Assembly (NCBI GenBank): GCA_021792135.1
Contig: JAJYVF010000020.1
Coordinates: 40,305-104,304 of the forward strand
Source of the DNA: Acidobacteriota bacterium
Lineage (GTDB): Bacteria > Acidobacteriota > Terriglobia > Terriglobales > Acidobacteriaceae
Reading direction: 5' to 3'
Length of the DNA stretch: 64,000 nt
Shown here: positions 55,225 to 64,000 of the stretch, in pieces
Layout of the letters: each line of letters begins with the position of its first letter
Numbering within the stretch: the stretch's first letter is position 1
Notes under the pieces: model-generated
Seen by the model: the letters and a program-made list of their open reading frames with translations, nothing else
What the model was told of the DNA's origin: nothing
Database searches by the model: none
Made by a program: the position numbers and the translations under genes

Positions 55225-57399
55225 ATGCTGAAGAATACGCGTATCCCGAGTCTCTTTCTGAGCCGCGACGAATCATGGCTCAGATTCAACCGGCGAGTTC
55301 TGGAAGAAGCGGAGGACGGCTCCAATCCGCTGCTGGAGCGGGTGAAGTTTCTGGCCATCACGGCCAGCAATCTGGATGAGTTCTTCGAGATCCGCATCGC
55401 GGGCGTGCTGCAGCGCATTGAGGATGGGTACAACGAGGCGGCTCCGGACGGGGCGACGCTGCGTGAGTCGCTGGAGGCGATGAAGGAGGAGACGCACCGG
55501 TTCGTCGCCGATCAGTACCGTTGCTGGAACGATCGGCTGTTGCCGGATCTGCGCAGGGCGGGCATTCGCGTCCTCGAGTGGGATGAGATGGACGACGATG
55601 CGCGGCGGGCTGCTGCGGACTACTACCAGCGCGAGGTGGATCCGCTGCTGACGCCGATCACCATCGATCCGGCGCATCCGTTTCCGCGCGTGCTCAACCG
55701 GGCCATGTGCCTGGCGCTGCTGCTGCGGCGCAAGCGGCGGGGCACCGCGGGGCCGGTGCTGGGGGTGCTGACGGTGCCGCGGGCGCTGCCCAGGTATGTG
55801 CGGCTGCCTTCGGCGGAGGGGCGCGAGGATTTCATCTTTCTGCACGAGCTGATCGAGCGCAACGCGGCAGCGATGTATCGGGGCTACGAGATTCTGTCGA
55901 AGGCCGCGTTTCGCGTCACGCGCAACAGCAACCTGTATTTCCAGGAGGAAGAGTCGCGCTCGCTGCTGGAGACGGTACGCGCGGAGCTGCACAACCGGCG
56001 CAAGGGCGATGCGGTGCGGCTGGAGATCGAGAGCGGCGCCGATCCGGAGATTGTGGACCGGCTGCGCTATAACTTCGAGCTGGATGAGTCGCTGGTGTAT
56101 CACACCGAAGGGCCGGTGAATCTGTCGCGGGTGATGACCCTGTATGGCTCCTCGCGGCGGGACGATCTGAAGTTCAGGCTGTTTGTGCCGCGGGAGCTGC
56201 GGCTGAACCGGAAATCGGTGGATCTGTTCGACGAGCTGCGGCACCGGGACATTTTTCTGCACCATCCGTACGATTCGTACGACGGGGTGGTGGGGTTCAT
56301 TGAGGCGGCGGCGCGCGATCCGCATGTGGTCTCGATGAAGCAGACGCTCTACCGGACCAGCGACGATTCGCCGATCTTTCAGGCGCTGACGGAAGCGGCG
56401 CAGACGCGCGAAGTGACGGCGGTGGTGGAGCTGACGGCGCGCTTCGATGAGGCTTCGAACATTCGCTGGGCGCGGAACCTCGAGGACGCCGGAGTGCAGG
56501 TGTTCCACGGGATCGTGGGGCTGAAGACGCACTGCAAGCTGGCGCTGCTGGTCCGGCGCGATCCGGACGGCGCCGTGCGGCGCTATGCACATCTGGGTAC
56601 GGGGAATTACAACCCGGACACGGCGCGCTTCTACACCGATCTGAGCCTGCTGACCGCCGATCCGGAGATCACGGCAGCGGTACACAGCGTCTTCAATTAT
56701 CTGACGGCGCACTCGGAGTCGGACGACTACAGGCCGCTGCTGGTGGCGCCGCTGACGCTGGCGGAGAGCTTTATCCGGCTGATTCATCGCGAGGCGGAAC
56801 ATGCGGCCGCGGGGCGGCCGGCGCGGATTGTCGCGAAGATGAACTCGCTGCTGGAGAAGAGCGTGGTGGAGGCGCTCTATGCGGCTTCGCAGGCAGGGGT
56901 GGAGATCGAGCTGATCGTGCGGGGGATCTGCTCGCTGCGGCCGGGGTTGAAGGGAATCAGCGAGCGGATCCGGGTGCGGTCGATCGTGGGGCGGTTCCTG
57001 GAGCACAGCCGGTTGTTCTATTTCCTGAATGGCGGCGACGAGGAGTTCTATTGCGGGAGCGCGGACTGGATGCCGCGCAATCTGTTCGAGCGCTGCGAGG
57101 TAGTGTTCCCGATTCGCGACGCGCAGATTCGGGCGCGGCTGCGGAACGAGTTTCTGCCTGCCTTTCTGGCCGATACGGTGAAGGCGCGGCTGCTGCAGCC
57201 GGACGGGTCGTATGTGCGGGTGCGGGATGTGGCGCGGGATGGCAAACTGCCGGTCTTCAGCGCGCAGGATTTCTTTATCGCGGCCGCTGAGGGGAAGGCG
57301 GATGCGCGGGATATTCCGACGGTGGAATTGGCGGCTGGGCCGAAGAAGCGCCCGCGGCGACGGCCCAGCAAAAGGGTGAGACCTGCGGCTGCGGACTGA
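55225..57399 (+). CDS. ppk: polyphosphate kinase 1
   Basis: 724 aa, full-length Ppk1, which reversibly transfers the gamma phosphate of ATP to polyphosphate. N domain starts NTRIPSLFLSRDESWLRFNR. The catalytic C1/C2 domains have GLKTHCKLALLVRR (phosphorylated His), RRYAHLGTGNYNPDTARFYT, and SIVGRFLEHSRLFYFLNGGD. The last 50 residues are Lys/Arg-rich (KKRPRRRPSKRVRP), a basic tail that may bind polyphosphate. ATG 55225 is preferred to a TTG at 55210. Monocistronic or with the ABM gene 34 bp downstream. Confidence 0.96.
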   Translation: MLKNTRIPSLFLSRDESWLRFNRRVLEEAEDGSNPLLERVKFLAITASNLDEFFEIRIAGVLQRIEDGYNEAAPDGATLRESLEAMKEETHRFVADQYRCWNDRLLPDLRRAGIRVLEWDEMDDDARRAAADYYQREVDPLLTPITIDPAHPFPRVLNRAMCLALLLRRKRRGTAGPVLGVLTVPRALPRYVRLPSAEGREDFIFLHELIERNAAAMYRGYEILSKAAFRVTRNSNLYFQEEESRSLLETVRAELHNRRKGDAVRLEIESGADPEIVDRLRYNFELDESLVYHTEGPVNLSRVMTLYGSSRRDDLKFRLFVPRELRLNRKSVDLFDELRHRDIFLHHPYDSYDGVVGFIEAAARDPHVVSMKQTLYRTSDDSPIFQALTEAAQTREVTAVVELTARFDEASNIRWARNLEDAGVQVFHGIVGLKTHCKLALLVRRDPDGAVRRYAHLGTGNYNPDTARFYTDLSLLTADPEITAAVHSVFNYLTAHSESDDYRPLLVAPLTLAESFIRLIHREAEHAAAGRPARIVAKMNSLLEKSVVEALYAASQAGVEIELIVRGICSLRPGLKGISERIRVRSIVGRFLEHSRLFYFLNGGDEEFYCGSADWMPRNLFERCEVVFPIRDAQIRARLRNEFLPAFLADTVKARLLQPDGSYVRVRDVARDGKLPVFSAQDFFIAAAEGKADARDIPTVELAAGPKKRPRRRPSKRVRPAAAD

Positions 57400-57432
57400 T
57401 CGTGGCGAAACGCAGGCTGAGGTGCTGAATCC

Positions 57433-57729
57433 ATGTATGGGCTGATTGTGAAGATGAACATCGTGGCCGGCCGGCGGGATGAGGCAATCGCGCTGCTGGC
57501 GGAGAGCTCGCGCGACATGCCGGGCTGCTTCAGCTACGTGATCGCCAAAGATGCGGTGGATGAGAACCTGCTCTGGGTCACGGAGGTCTGGGAGAGCCAG
57601 GCCAGCCACGATGCCTCTTTGATGCTGCGCGCGGTGCAGGCGGTGATTCCGCGGGTGAAGCCGCTGATTGCGAATTTCGAGAAGATTGCCGTGACCGAGC
57701 CTGTGGCGAGCGCAACGCCCGGCTCTTGA
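57433..57729 (+). CDS. antibiotic biosynthesis monooxygenase (ABM) domain protein
   Basis: 98 aa single ABM/quinol-monooxygenase-like domain. It starts MYGLIVKMNIVAGRRDEAIA and has the FSYVIAKDAVDENLLWVTEV and WESQASHDASL segments, with the typical Trp-Glu pair. Dimeric ferredoxin-like fold; members oxidise quinols or polyketides, but many have unknown substrates. It sits 34 bp after ppk on the same strand. Confidence 0.88.
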   Translation: MYGLIVKMNIVAGRRDEAIALLAESSRDMPGCFSYVIAKDAVDENLLWVTEVWESQASHDASLMLRAVQAVIPRVKPLIANFEKIAVTEPVASATPGS

Positions 57730-57842
57730 CAGACCATGTTCTCCCGGCAAGACTGAACCGTCCGGTTCCCAGGCGGAGACCCTGTATCGCTTCACCGATC
57801 CCCGAGGTCCGCGTCGACCCCATGTTGCACTCTCCGGACTGA

Positions 57843-59279
57843 ATGACCCTGGCGGCGCTGCCGCGCTGCCGCGGTACTGAGGAGGACCCTGCATTGCCGC
57901 CCGAGACCGTGAGTGTGGATGCAGCTGAGGTTGAAGCCACGCCGCGGTACGGGCTGCGGCGGGGCGTGCTGTCTCCGGTGGAGACGCTGGCGCAGTCGGT
58001 CTCGGCGATTGCGCCGACCACGACACCGGCGATGACGATTCCGCTGGTGTTTGCGATGGCCGGGGATGGCACCTGGCTGGTGTACGCGCTGGCGACGGCG
58101 GCCATGACGCTGATCGCGGTACTGATCGGCTGCTTCGCGCGGCGCTCGGCTTCTCCCGGCTCCCTGTATCAGTACGTGACCGGCTCTCTGCCGGCATGGG
58201 CCTCGGGGCTGGCCGGATGGTCGCTGCTGCTGGCCTACGTGGCGACGGCGGCTTCGGTCACCGGCGGATTTGTCCAGTACGCCAATGTGCTGCTGATGAG
58301 CGTGACCGGGAAGACGGCGCCTCCGGTGTTGCTGGTGACGCTGGCCATCTTCACGGCGGCGGCGATGGCGTACAGGGATATCCGGCTGTCGGCGCGCTCG
58401 ATGCTCTGGCTGGAGGGAGTGTCGGTCGCCTGCATCCTGAGCATTGTTGTCCTGGTGCTGGCGCGGCATGGATTGCGCCTGGACACGGCGCAGTTCCGCC
58501 TGCGGGGCGCGAGCGTTTCCGGCATGCGGCTGGGAATGGTGCTGGCGCTGTTCAGCTTTGTGGGGTTCGAAAGCGCGACGGCGCTGGGAGAAGAGGCGGC
58601 GCACCCGCTGCGGACGATTCCGCGCGCCGTGCTGCAGAGCGCGGTGGGCGTGGGCCTGCTGTTTGTGGTCTGCGCGTACGCGGAGGTGCTGGGTTTCCGC
58701 GGATTACCGGAGACGCTGAATCAGGCGGCTTCGCCATTTCACACGCTGGCGGCGCAGGCAGGGCTGCCGGAGCTCGGGTTCGTGGTCAATGCAGGGGCGA
58801 TGATGAGCGTTTTCGCCTGCGCGCTGGCCTGCATCACGGCCGCGGCCCGGGTGCTGATGCTGATGTCGCATCATGGGCTGGCGCACGCGCATCTGACGCG
58901 CACCCACGAACGCAATGAGACGCCGCACGTCGCGGTTCTTGTAACCGCCGCTGCTACATTTGTCCCCACGTTCGCGCTGGCGGCGCGGGGCGTTTCCGGA
59001 GCGGATATCTACGGCTGGCTTGGGTCGCTGGCGACTTACGGTTTTCTGACGGCTTACGGGCTGGTGTGCCTGGCGGTGCCTGTGTTCCTGCGCCACCATC
59101 GCGCTCTGACGCCGCTGTGGCTGGCTCTGGCGGGCGCCGGTGCTGTCGCGATGCTGCTGGCCATTGCCGGGTCGGTGTATCCAGTGCCTGAGGGAGCTTA
59201 CCGGTGGCTGCCGTACATTTACCTCTTCTATCTGATGGCTGGGTGGGCATGGAGCCGGGGTCGGCAAAAGGCGGCGTGA
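57843..59279 (+). CDS. APC-superfamily amino acid permease
   Basis: 478 aa with about 12 helices after a 40-residue hydrophilic N-terminus. APC marks are VLSPVETLAQSVSAIAPTTT, RRSASPGSLYQYVTGSLPAW, and the helix-6 region LFSFVGFESATALGEEAAHP with LRTIPRAVLQSAVG. Amino-acid or polyamine transport at the inner membrane; substrate unclear. ATG 57843 may be too early; an internal start nearer RYGLRRGVLSP is possible. It lies alone, with convergent cysS about 100 bp downstream. Confidence 0.88.
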   Translation: MTLAALPRCRGTEEDPALPPETVSVDAAEVEATPRYGLRRGVLSPVETLAQSVSAIAPTTTPAMTIPLVFAMAGDGTWLVYALATAAMTLIAVLIGCFARRSASPGSLYQYVTGSLPAWASGLAGWSLLLAYVATAASVTGGFVQYANVLLMSVTGKTAPPVLLVTLAIFTAAAMAYRDIRLSARSMLWLEGVSVACILSIVVLVLARHGLRLDTAQFRLRGASVSGMRLGMVLALFSFVGFESATALGEEAAHPLRTIPRAVLQSAVGVGLLFVVCAYAEVLGFRGLPETLNQAASPFHTLAAQAGLPELGFVVNAGAMMSVFACALACITAAARVLMLMSHHGLAHAHLTRTHERNETPHVAVLVTAAATFVPTFALAARGVSGADIYGWLGSLATYGFLTAYGLVCLAVPVFLRHHRALTPLWLALAGAGAVAMLLAIAGSVYPVPEGAYRWLPYIYLFYLMAGWAWSRGRQKAA

Positions 59280-59376
59280 AGATGAGGGGGCGAAAACCCT
59301 GATGCTGCGAAGGTGAACGATCGGTCGCAGGGGTTCTTCGCCGCGCCCCGAACGACGATCGGGTCTGGATGTCGGG

Positions 59377-60933
59377 CTACTTCCGCTTCCAGCGCACGCC
59401 GTCTTTGGAGTCTTCGAGGAGGATTCCCTTGGCGGCGAGGTCGTTGCGGATCTGGTCGGCGCGGGCAAAGTTGCGGGTGCGCTTGGCCTGGGTGCGCTCA
59501 TCGACGAGAGCCTGGATCTGCTCGTCGCTGAGTTCGAGGCGGGCGAGGACCTCGGGCGCCGCGTCTTTGAGGCGGCCCTCGCTCTCGGCCCACTGCAGGG
59601 TGAAGCGGGTCCACTGATCGTCGTGGTCGTCGAGGACAGCAAAGACCTGATCGAATTCGCGCAGGGTTTCGAGGACCGCCTGCTGGTCGCCTGCAAAGAA
59701 GGCACCCGCATCGGCGCAGGCGTTGACGGCGCGGACCATTTCAAAAATGGCGGCGCGGGCTTCGGCGGTATTGAGGTCGTCGGCGAGGGCGGCGGCGAAG
59801 CGGGCTCGCGTGTCGCGGGCCAGCGCAGATATTTCGCTGGAGTCAGGCGAGGGGGCGGGACGCCCGGGCCAGGGCGTGTTCCGCACGCGGTCGCGGAAGG
59901 TGCGGAGGCGCTCGACGGCGATGGTTTCGGCGGCCAGGCCTTCGAAGGTGAAGTTCAGCTGCTGCCGGTAGGGCACCGAGATGAGCAGCATCCGGATCGC
60001 CGAGGCCTTGTAGCCGCGCAGCAGCAGGTCGCGAAGGGTATAGAAGTTGCCTTCGGACTTGGACATCTTGCGGCCTTCGACGAGCAGGAAGCGCACATGG
60101 AACCAGTGGCGGGCGAAGGTGCGGTGCGTGGCGGATTCCGACTGGGCGATCTCGTTCTCGTGATGGGGGAACATCAGGTCTTCGCCGCCGGCATGCAGGT
60201 CGAAGCTCTCGCCGAGGAACTCCATGGCCATAGCGGAGCACTCGATGTGCCAGCCGGGACGCCCGGGGCCGAGCGCGGTCTGCCACTGATGCTCGCCGGG
60301 TTTGGGAGCCTTCCACAGGGCGAAGTCGCGGGCCGAGTCCTTCTCGTACTCGTCAACGTCGATGCGGGCACCGTCGGTAATGCCGCCGAAGTCCTTCCTG
60401 GAAAGCTTTCCGTATTCGGGAAAGCGGGCGATACGAAAGTACCAGGAGCCGTCTTCGGCGCGATAGGCGATGTCCTGCTCGGTCAGGCGCTGGATGAGAG
60501 CGACCATGGCGGGGATGTTCTCGGTGGCGCGGGCGACGATTTCAGGGCGCTGCACCTGGAGTGCATCGAGATCCTGGAAGAAGGCCTCCTGATACTTGCG
60601 CGTGTAGTCGGTGATGGAGAGCTTCGCGGCGGTGGCGTTACGGATGATCTTGTCGTCGACGTCGGTGATGTTCATGACGTGGCGCACGTCCGTGCCGAGC
60701 AGGCGCAGGGTGCGGCGGAGGACGTCGACCTGGAGGAAGGTGCGGAAGTTGCCGATGTGGCCGTAGTCGTAGACCGTCGGGCCGCAGGCGTACATGCGGA
60801 GGGCTTTGCCGTCGGAGGGGACGAGGTCTTCGACCTGGCCGGAGAGGGTGTTGAAAAGGCGCATGACGGGTCGCGCGGAAAAAGCGGACGGGGCGCGGGT
60901 TTCTTCGCCGGATTGCTGAGTTTGCGGGCTCAT
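59377..60933 (-). CDS. cysS: cysteinyl-tRNA synthetase
   Basis: 518 aa class I synthetase. HIGH-type motif is [20 protein letters not shown], the zinc/cysteine site includes [18 protein letters not shown] and [19 protein letters not shown], and KMSKS is intact ([13 protein letters not shown]). The anticodon-binding domain ends it. ATG 60933 gives a 23-residue extension before [12 protein letters not shown]; the later ATG (60864) is the classical start. tsaD lies just upstream, its stop 7 bp before this start, so they are co-transcribed. Confidence 0.96.
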   Translation of the reverse strand: MSPQTQQSGEETRAPSAFSARPVMRLFNTLSGQVEDLVPSDGKALRMYACGPTVYDYGHIGNFRTFLQVDVLRRTLRLLGTDVRHVMNITDVDDKIIRNATAAKLSITDYTRKYQEAFFQDLDALQVQRPEIVARATENIPAMVALIQRLTEQDIAYRAEDGSWYFRIARFPEYGKLSRKDFGGITDGARIDVDEYEKDSARDFALWKAPKPGEHQWQTALGPGRPGWHIECSAMAMEFLGESFDLHAGGEDLMFPHHENEIAQSESATHRTFARHWFHVRFLLVEGRKMSKSEGNFYTLRDLLLRGYKASAIRMLLISVPYRQQLNFTFEGLAAETIAVERLRTFRDRVRNTPWPGRPAPSPDSSEISALARDTRARFAAALADDLNTAEARAAIFEMVRAVNACADAGAFFAGDQQAVLETLREFDQVFAVLDDHDDQWTRFTLQWAESEGRLKDAAPEVLARLELSDEQIQALVDERTQAKRTRNFARADQIRNDLAAKGILLEDSKDGVRWKRK

Positions 60934-60939
60934 TCGGAT

Positions 60940-62187
60940 TTAAGCCTCGATTTTATCAGCGGCCTTTTCAGCCTCCGCGGAGGCGCCGAGAGGCAGGGAG
61001 GGCTCGGCGGTGAGGGTTTCAGGGGCGAAGTCGGCGGCGAGGAATTTGGGCCAGGCGGCGGCGGCGATCATGGCGGCATTGTCGGTGGCGAGGGCCAGCG
61101 AGGGGAAGGCGATGGGGAGGTTGTGCTCGGCGGCTTCGGCGGTGAAGCGGACGCGGAGTTCGCGGTTGGCGGCGACTCCGCCGGAGATGAGGATACGGTC
61201 GGCGTTGAAGCGCTCGGCGGCGCGGAAGGTCTTGCGGCGGAGGTCGTCAATGACGGAGCGCTGGAAGGAGGCGATCAGGTCCAGCGTGCGGCGGTCGCAG
61301 AGCGGGAGCGCGTCGGCGGGGGTGGGATTGGGGATCTGCGCCAGGGCAGCGCGGCGGGCCTCGATCGACGGCTCCATCTCAAAGACATGGGTGTAGCGGA
61401 GGACGGCGGTCTTGATGCCGCTGAAGGAGAAATAGATGGCGGTGGCGGGGTCGAGGGCGTCGGGATCGCCTTTGCGATGGGCCTTGGCCTTGATCCGGGA
61501 GAAGGAGAAGGGGACGGCGTCGGGATTGCCGTGGGGCGCGAGAGCATCGATCCAGGGGCCTCCGGGATAGCCGAGGCCGAGGAGCTTGGCCACTTTGTCG
61601 AAGGCCTCTCCGGCGGCATCGTCGACGGTGCGGCCTACGTTGCGGTACCTCCAGTTGCTGGCCGCACGGGCGGACGGGGCTTCGCTCCCGTCTGGGTTGC
61701 GCTGGGCCAGGTAGAGGTGGGTGTGGCCTCCGGAGACGACTAAGGCCAGAATCGGACCTGCGGTTGGGGCGCCGGAACCGGGCTCTGCGGCGCGGCGGCA
61801 ATCTTCGAGGAGGACGGCGTGGATGTGGCCTTCGAGGTGGTTGACGGCGATCAACGGCTTGCCGAGTGCAAAGGACAGGGCTTTTGCGAAGCTGATGCCG
61901 ACCAGGAGGGCTCCGGCCAGGCCGGGGCCTTCGGTGACGGCGATGGCGTCCAGCCCGTCGTAGCGGACGCCGGCTTCGGCGAGGGCGGAGCGAACGACGG
62001 GCAGGATGTTGCGCAGGTGTTCGCGGGAGGCCAGTTCGGGAACGACTCCGCCGTAGGAGGAGTGGATGGGGATCTGGGAGGCGACGATGTTGGAGAGGAT
62101 CTCGCTGCCGCGGCGAACGATGGCGGCGGCGGTCTCGTCGCAGGAGGTCTCGATGCCGAGGATGAGGCCGCTGGAACCGGGGGGCAC
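60940..62187 (-). CDS. tsaD: tRNA threonylcarbamoyl transferase TsaD
   Basis: 415 aa. TsaD transfers the threonylcarbamoyl group to A37 of tRNA. N-terminus LILGIETSCDETAAAIV, metal-binding HLEGHIHAVLLE, GGHTHLYLAQ, and the ASKHA motif GRTVDDAAGEAFDKVAKLLG are all present. GTG at 62187 is chosen because it is followed by PPGSSGLILGIETSC and does not run into the divergent cca start; the frame stays open to 62247. TACTATAGAGAT directly precedes it, so transcript leader may be very short. Rather Ala/Glu-rich C-terminal tail. Operon with cysS. Confidence 0.95.
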   Translation of the reverse strand: MPPGSSGLILGIETSCDETAAAIVRRGSEILSNIVASQIPIHSSYGGVVPELASREHLRNILPVVRSALAEAGVRYDGLDAIAVTEGPGLAGALLVGISFAKALSFALGKPLIAVNHLEGHIHAVLLEDCRRAAEPGSGAPTAGPILALVVSGGHTHLYLAQRNPDGSEAPSARAASNWRYRNVGRTVDDAAGEAFDKVAKLLGLGYPGGPWIDALAPHGNPDAVPFSFSRIKAKAHRKGDPDALDPATAIYFSFSGIKTAVLRYTHVFEMEPSIEARRAALAQIPNPTPADALPLCDRRTLDLIASFQRSVIDDLRRKTFRAAERFNADRILISGGVAANRELRVRFTAEAAEHNLPIAFPSLALATDNAAMIAAAAWPKFLAADFAPETLTAEPSLPLGASAEAEKAADKIEA

Positions 62188-62228
62188 ATCTCTATAGTAG
62201 AAGCTGCCGAGCGACGAGGAGGGGCGGT

Positions 62229-63596
62229 TTGGAGCATACGGCGGCACAAATCGGAGCGGAACGGATAGCGATGCGGCTGCGCGCGGCGGGGTATGAGGCG
62301 TACTTTGCCGGGGGATGCGTGCGGGATCTGCTGCTGGGCGTGCCGGCCAGGGACTTCGATGTGGCGACCAGCGCGCATCCGGATGTGGTGCTGGGGATGT
62401 TTCCGAAGACCTTTGCCGTCGGGGCGCATTTTGGCGTGGTGCTGGTGGCCCAGGAGGTGGAGGGAGGGGAGATTGTAACCGAGGTGGCTACATTTCGCAG
62501 CGACGTGGCCTATCTCGATGGAAGGCACCCGAGCGAGGTGCGGTTTTCAAAGAGCGCCCGCGAAGATGTGCTGCGGCGGGACTTCACGATCAACGGGATG
62601 ATGCTCGATCCGGTGCTCCAGCAGCAGACGTGCAGCCTGACTTCGGCGGTGCTCGATTACGTGGGCGGGCAGAACGATCTGCGGGACGGGATTATCCGGG
62701 CCATTGGCGAGCCGCATCGGCGCTTTGCGGAAGACAAGCTGCGCATGCTGCGGGCGGTGCGGTTTGCGGCGCGGCTGGAGTACACAATCGAGCCGGAGAC
62801 GGAGCGGGCGATTCGGGAGCTGGCGGCGGGCATCGCGCAGGTGAGCCGCGAGCGGGTGCGCGACGAGCTGACCCTGATGCTGACCGAGGGGCATGCGCGG
62901 CGGGCCTTTGAGCTGCTGGATCGCACAGGGCTGCTGCGGCAGGTGCTTCCGGAGATCGACAGGCTGCATGGGGTGGAACAGCCGCCGGAGTTTCATCCCG
63001 AGGGCGATGTGTGGGTGCACACGCTGATACTGCTGGAGAAACTGCCGGCCGGGGCTTCTCCTGCGCTGGCCTGGGGCGCGCTGCTGCACGATGTGGGGAA
63101 GCCGGCGACCTTCTCGCATAACCCGCCGGACCGGATCCGGTTCAACGGGCATGTCGAGGTGGGGGTGCGGATCGCGCAGGAGATTCTGCGGCGGCTGCGG
63201 TTCTCGAACGAGGAGTGCGCGCAGATTGTGAGCCTGGTGGAGAACCATATGCGCTTCGGCGATGTGGAGAAGATGAAGGAGTCCACGCTGAAGCGGTTCT
63301 TCCGGCTGCCGCGATTCGAGGAGCATCTGGCGCTGCACCGTCTGGATTGCCTTTCGAGCCACGGCAACCTGCGGCTGTACGAATTTGCCAGGCGGCGGCG
63401 GGAGGAGCTGTCGGAGGACGAGGTGCGGCCGCAGCTGCTGGTGACGGGGGCGGACCTGATTGCGGCGGGCTACCGGCCGGGGCCGCGGTTCAGGGAGATG
63501 CTGGCCCTGGCTGAAGATGCGCAGCTGGAGGGGCGGATCCGGACGCGGGAGGAGGGGATCGAACTGATCCGGCAGGCAACGGGGAGCAGCGGGTAG
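62229..63596 (+). CDS. cca: CCA tRNA nucleotidyltransferase with HD domain
   Basis: 455 aa. Nucleotidyltransferase superfamily head: FAGGCVRDLLLGVPARDFDV with the DxD-type acids, then RRDFTINGMMLDP and ERIRDELTLMLTE-like segments. A C-terminal HD domain reads WGALLHDVGKPATF and RFSNEECAQIVSLVENHMRF. Either CCA-adding enzyme or poly(A) polymerase; with the HD domain CCA is favoured. TTG start at 62229 has a strong GAGGAGGGG just before it, which decides it. Divergent from tsaD, about 41 bp between starts. Confidence 0.9.
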   Translation: MEHTAAQIGAERIAMRLRAAGYEAYFAGGCVRDLLLGVPARDFDVATSAHPDVVLGMFPKTFAVGAHFGVVLVAQEVEGGEIVTEVATFRSDVAYLDGRHPSEVRFSKSAREDVLRRDFTINGMMLDPVLQQQTCSLTSAVLDYVGGQNDLRDGIIRAIGEPHRRFAEDKLRMLRAVRFAARLEYTIEPETERAIRELAAGIAQVSRERVRDELTLMLTEGHARRAFELLDRTGLLRQVLPEIDRLHGVEQPPEFHPEGDVWVHTLILLEKLPAGASPALAWGALLHDVGKPATFSHNPPDRIRFNGHVEVGVRIAQEILRRLRFSNEECAQIVSLVENHMRFGDVEKMKESTLKRFFRLPRFEEHLALHRLDCLSSHGNLRLYEFARRRREELSEDEVRPQLLVTGADLIAAGYRPGPRFREMLALAEDAQLEGRIRTREEGIELIRQATGSSG

Positions 63597-63612
63597 CCGG
63601 AGGCCGGTAGCG

Positions 63613-63700
63613 GGTACCCCCTTCGACTTTCAGAAATTCAGGGGAGCGGGGGGGTACCTTTGCTGTGGAATCAGCAGGATACGAAGGGGGTCAGCCCCCC
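63613..63700. repeat. overlapping alternative hairpins after cca
   Basis: GGTACCCCC (63613-63621) can pair with GGGGGTACC (63650-63658). CCCCCTTCG (63617-63625) can instead pair with CGAAGGGGG (63682-63690). The latter's G-run also forms GGGGG-TCAG-CCCCC. These pairings are mutually exclusive. T-rich sequence follows the first (TTTGCTG). It may be a terminator of cca or a dispersed intergenic repeat. Confidence 0.45.
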
Positions 63701-63724
63701 TCCTGTTATCGAAGATAAGGTAGG

Positions 63725-64000
63725 CTAAATTTCGCACATTTGGGTTTGAGCCCGGCTCTGGAAGGCTGTACAAGCAGGAGGAGCAAGACCTTCAGAGGAT
63801 GGAAGATGGAGCCAACCGGAGCGGCAGGGAACGACAGCAAGGGCCTGGGATCGGTGGTACAGATCGACGAAGGCAGGATTCAGGCTCACCTGGATCAGGT
63901 GGTGCGAGCCACGGTGGAGGAAACGCTGAACGCGTTGCTGGATGCGGAAGCGGACCAGCTGTGCGGAGCGAAGCGGTACGAACGGACAGAAGCTCGGCAG
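63725..64000 (+). mobile_element. left part of IS256-family insertion sequence
   Basis: The transposase start at 63806 marks an insertion sequence that runs off the right edge. The left end is probably around 63725-63750 (GGCTAAATTTCGCACATTTG), but without the right end the inverted repeats and target duplication cannot be seen. Boundary approximate. Confidence 0.5.
63806..64000 (+). CDS. IS256-family transposase, N-terminal 65 codons (cut by window edge)
   Basis: ATG 63806 follows AGAGGATGGAAG. The translated start reads VVQIDEGRIQAHLDQVVRAT, then VEETLNALLDAEADQLCGAK and RYERTEARQ. The V-E-E-T-L-N-x-L-L-D-A-E-A-D-x-L-x-G-A-K-R-Y-E-R pattern is a recognisable IS256/mutator-type transposase N-terminus. 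The DDE catalytic residues lie beyond the window. Family assignment from this short part is probable. Confidence 0.75.
   Translation, partial: MEPTGAAGNDSKGLGSVVQIDEGRIQAHLDQVVRATVEETLNALLDAEADQLCGAKRYERTEARQ

Noticed and set aside
59623..61743. 706-aa Gly-rich plus-strand frame opposite cysS and tsaD
   Set aside because: Composition typical of antisense GC-rich frames; both minus-strand genes are certain.

Overview
The window is about 64 kb of GC-rich bacterial chromosome, most likely from an acidobacterium of the Acidobacteriaceae/Terriglobia type. That placement is inference. It rests on two tandem MacB/FtsX-like permeases of the 'acidobacterial duplicated orphan permease' (ADOP) kind, an S53 peptidase with Ig-like tails, a Gld-type ABC cassette, Tat-exported glycoside hydrolases, frequent GTG/TTG starts, and small secreted proteins of a kind I associate with this phylum. 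No rRNA, tRNA or CRISPR array was found.

Layout, left to right. 1-9 kb: decayed metallo-beta-lactamase gene, Tat-exported GH-like hydrolase, yceH, uvrC, OmpA-like lipoprotein, MFS permease, pyrE, cytochrome c remnant. 9.0-9.65 kb: gene-free block bounded by inverted repeats and holding a 21-bp tandem repeat array. 9.7-14.2 kb: four-gene Gld-like ABC operon (ATPase, permease, GldG-like, DUF4340). 14.4-19.3 kb: aldehyde dehydrogenase divergent from mreBCD. 19.5-24.2 kb: large TPR protein, dGTPase, small membrane protein, Dph6-like PP-loop protein, Dabb protein. 24.3-27.6 kb: secreted isochorismatase-fold hydrolase and GntR regulator facing a Tat-exported GH29 fucosidase. 27.8-35.3 kb: E1 alpha/beta fusion, hppA remnant, small secreted coiled-coil protein, MscS channel, CYTH protein, Sua5/TsaC, orphan ATP-grasp-like protein. 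35.5-39.5 kb: signalling and motility group (PilZ, response regulator lacking its phospho-aspartate, GAF-ANTAR protein, motAB). 39.6-44.6 kb: two ADOP permeases. 45.3-51.3 kb: rnhB, thiS with a small membrane gene, 5'-truncated S53 peptidase, lepB, secreted TrbI-like protein, TPR membrane protein. 51.5-55.0 kb: HlyD/TolC export pair and a sigma-factor-like protein. 55.2-63.6 kb: ppk1, ABM protein, APC permease, cysS, tsaD, CCA-adding enzyme. The right edge cuts an IS256-family transposase.

Most of the window is housekeeping: DNA repair (uvrC, rnhB), pyrimidine synthesis (pyrE), t6A tRNA modification (Sua5/TsaC and TsaD), tRNA maturation and charging (cca, cysS), cell shape (mreBCD), secretion (lepB) and polyphosphate (ppk1). 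The accessory layer is glycan-degrading enzymes, efflux/export and ABC permeases, and a second-messenger/motility group. At least four gene remnants (MBL-fold, cytochrome c, hppA, S53 5' end) and an IS at the edge indicate active gene loss and rearrangement. The most unusual signals are the 21-bp palindromic repeat array inside an inverted-repeat-bounded block, the Asp-to-Glu response regulator, the divergent sigma-like protein, the ThiS with a C-terminal tail, and the truncated but catalytically complete S53 gene.
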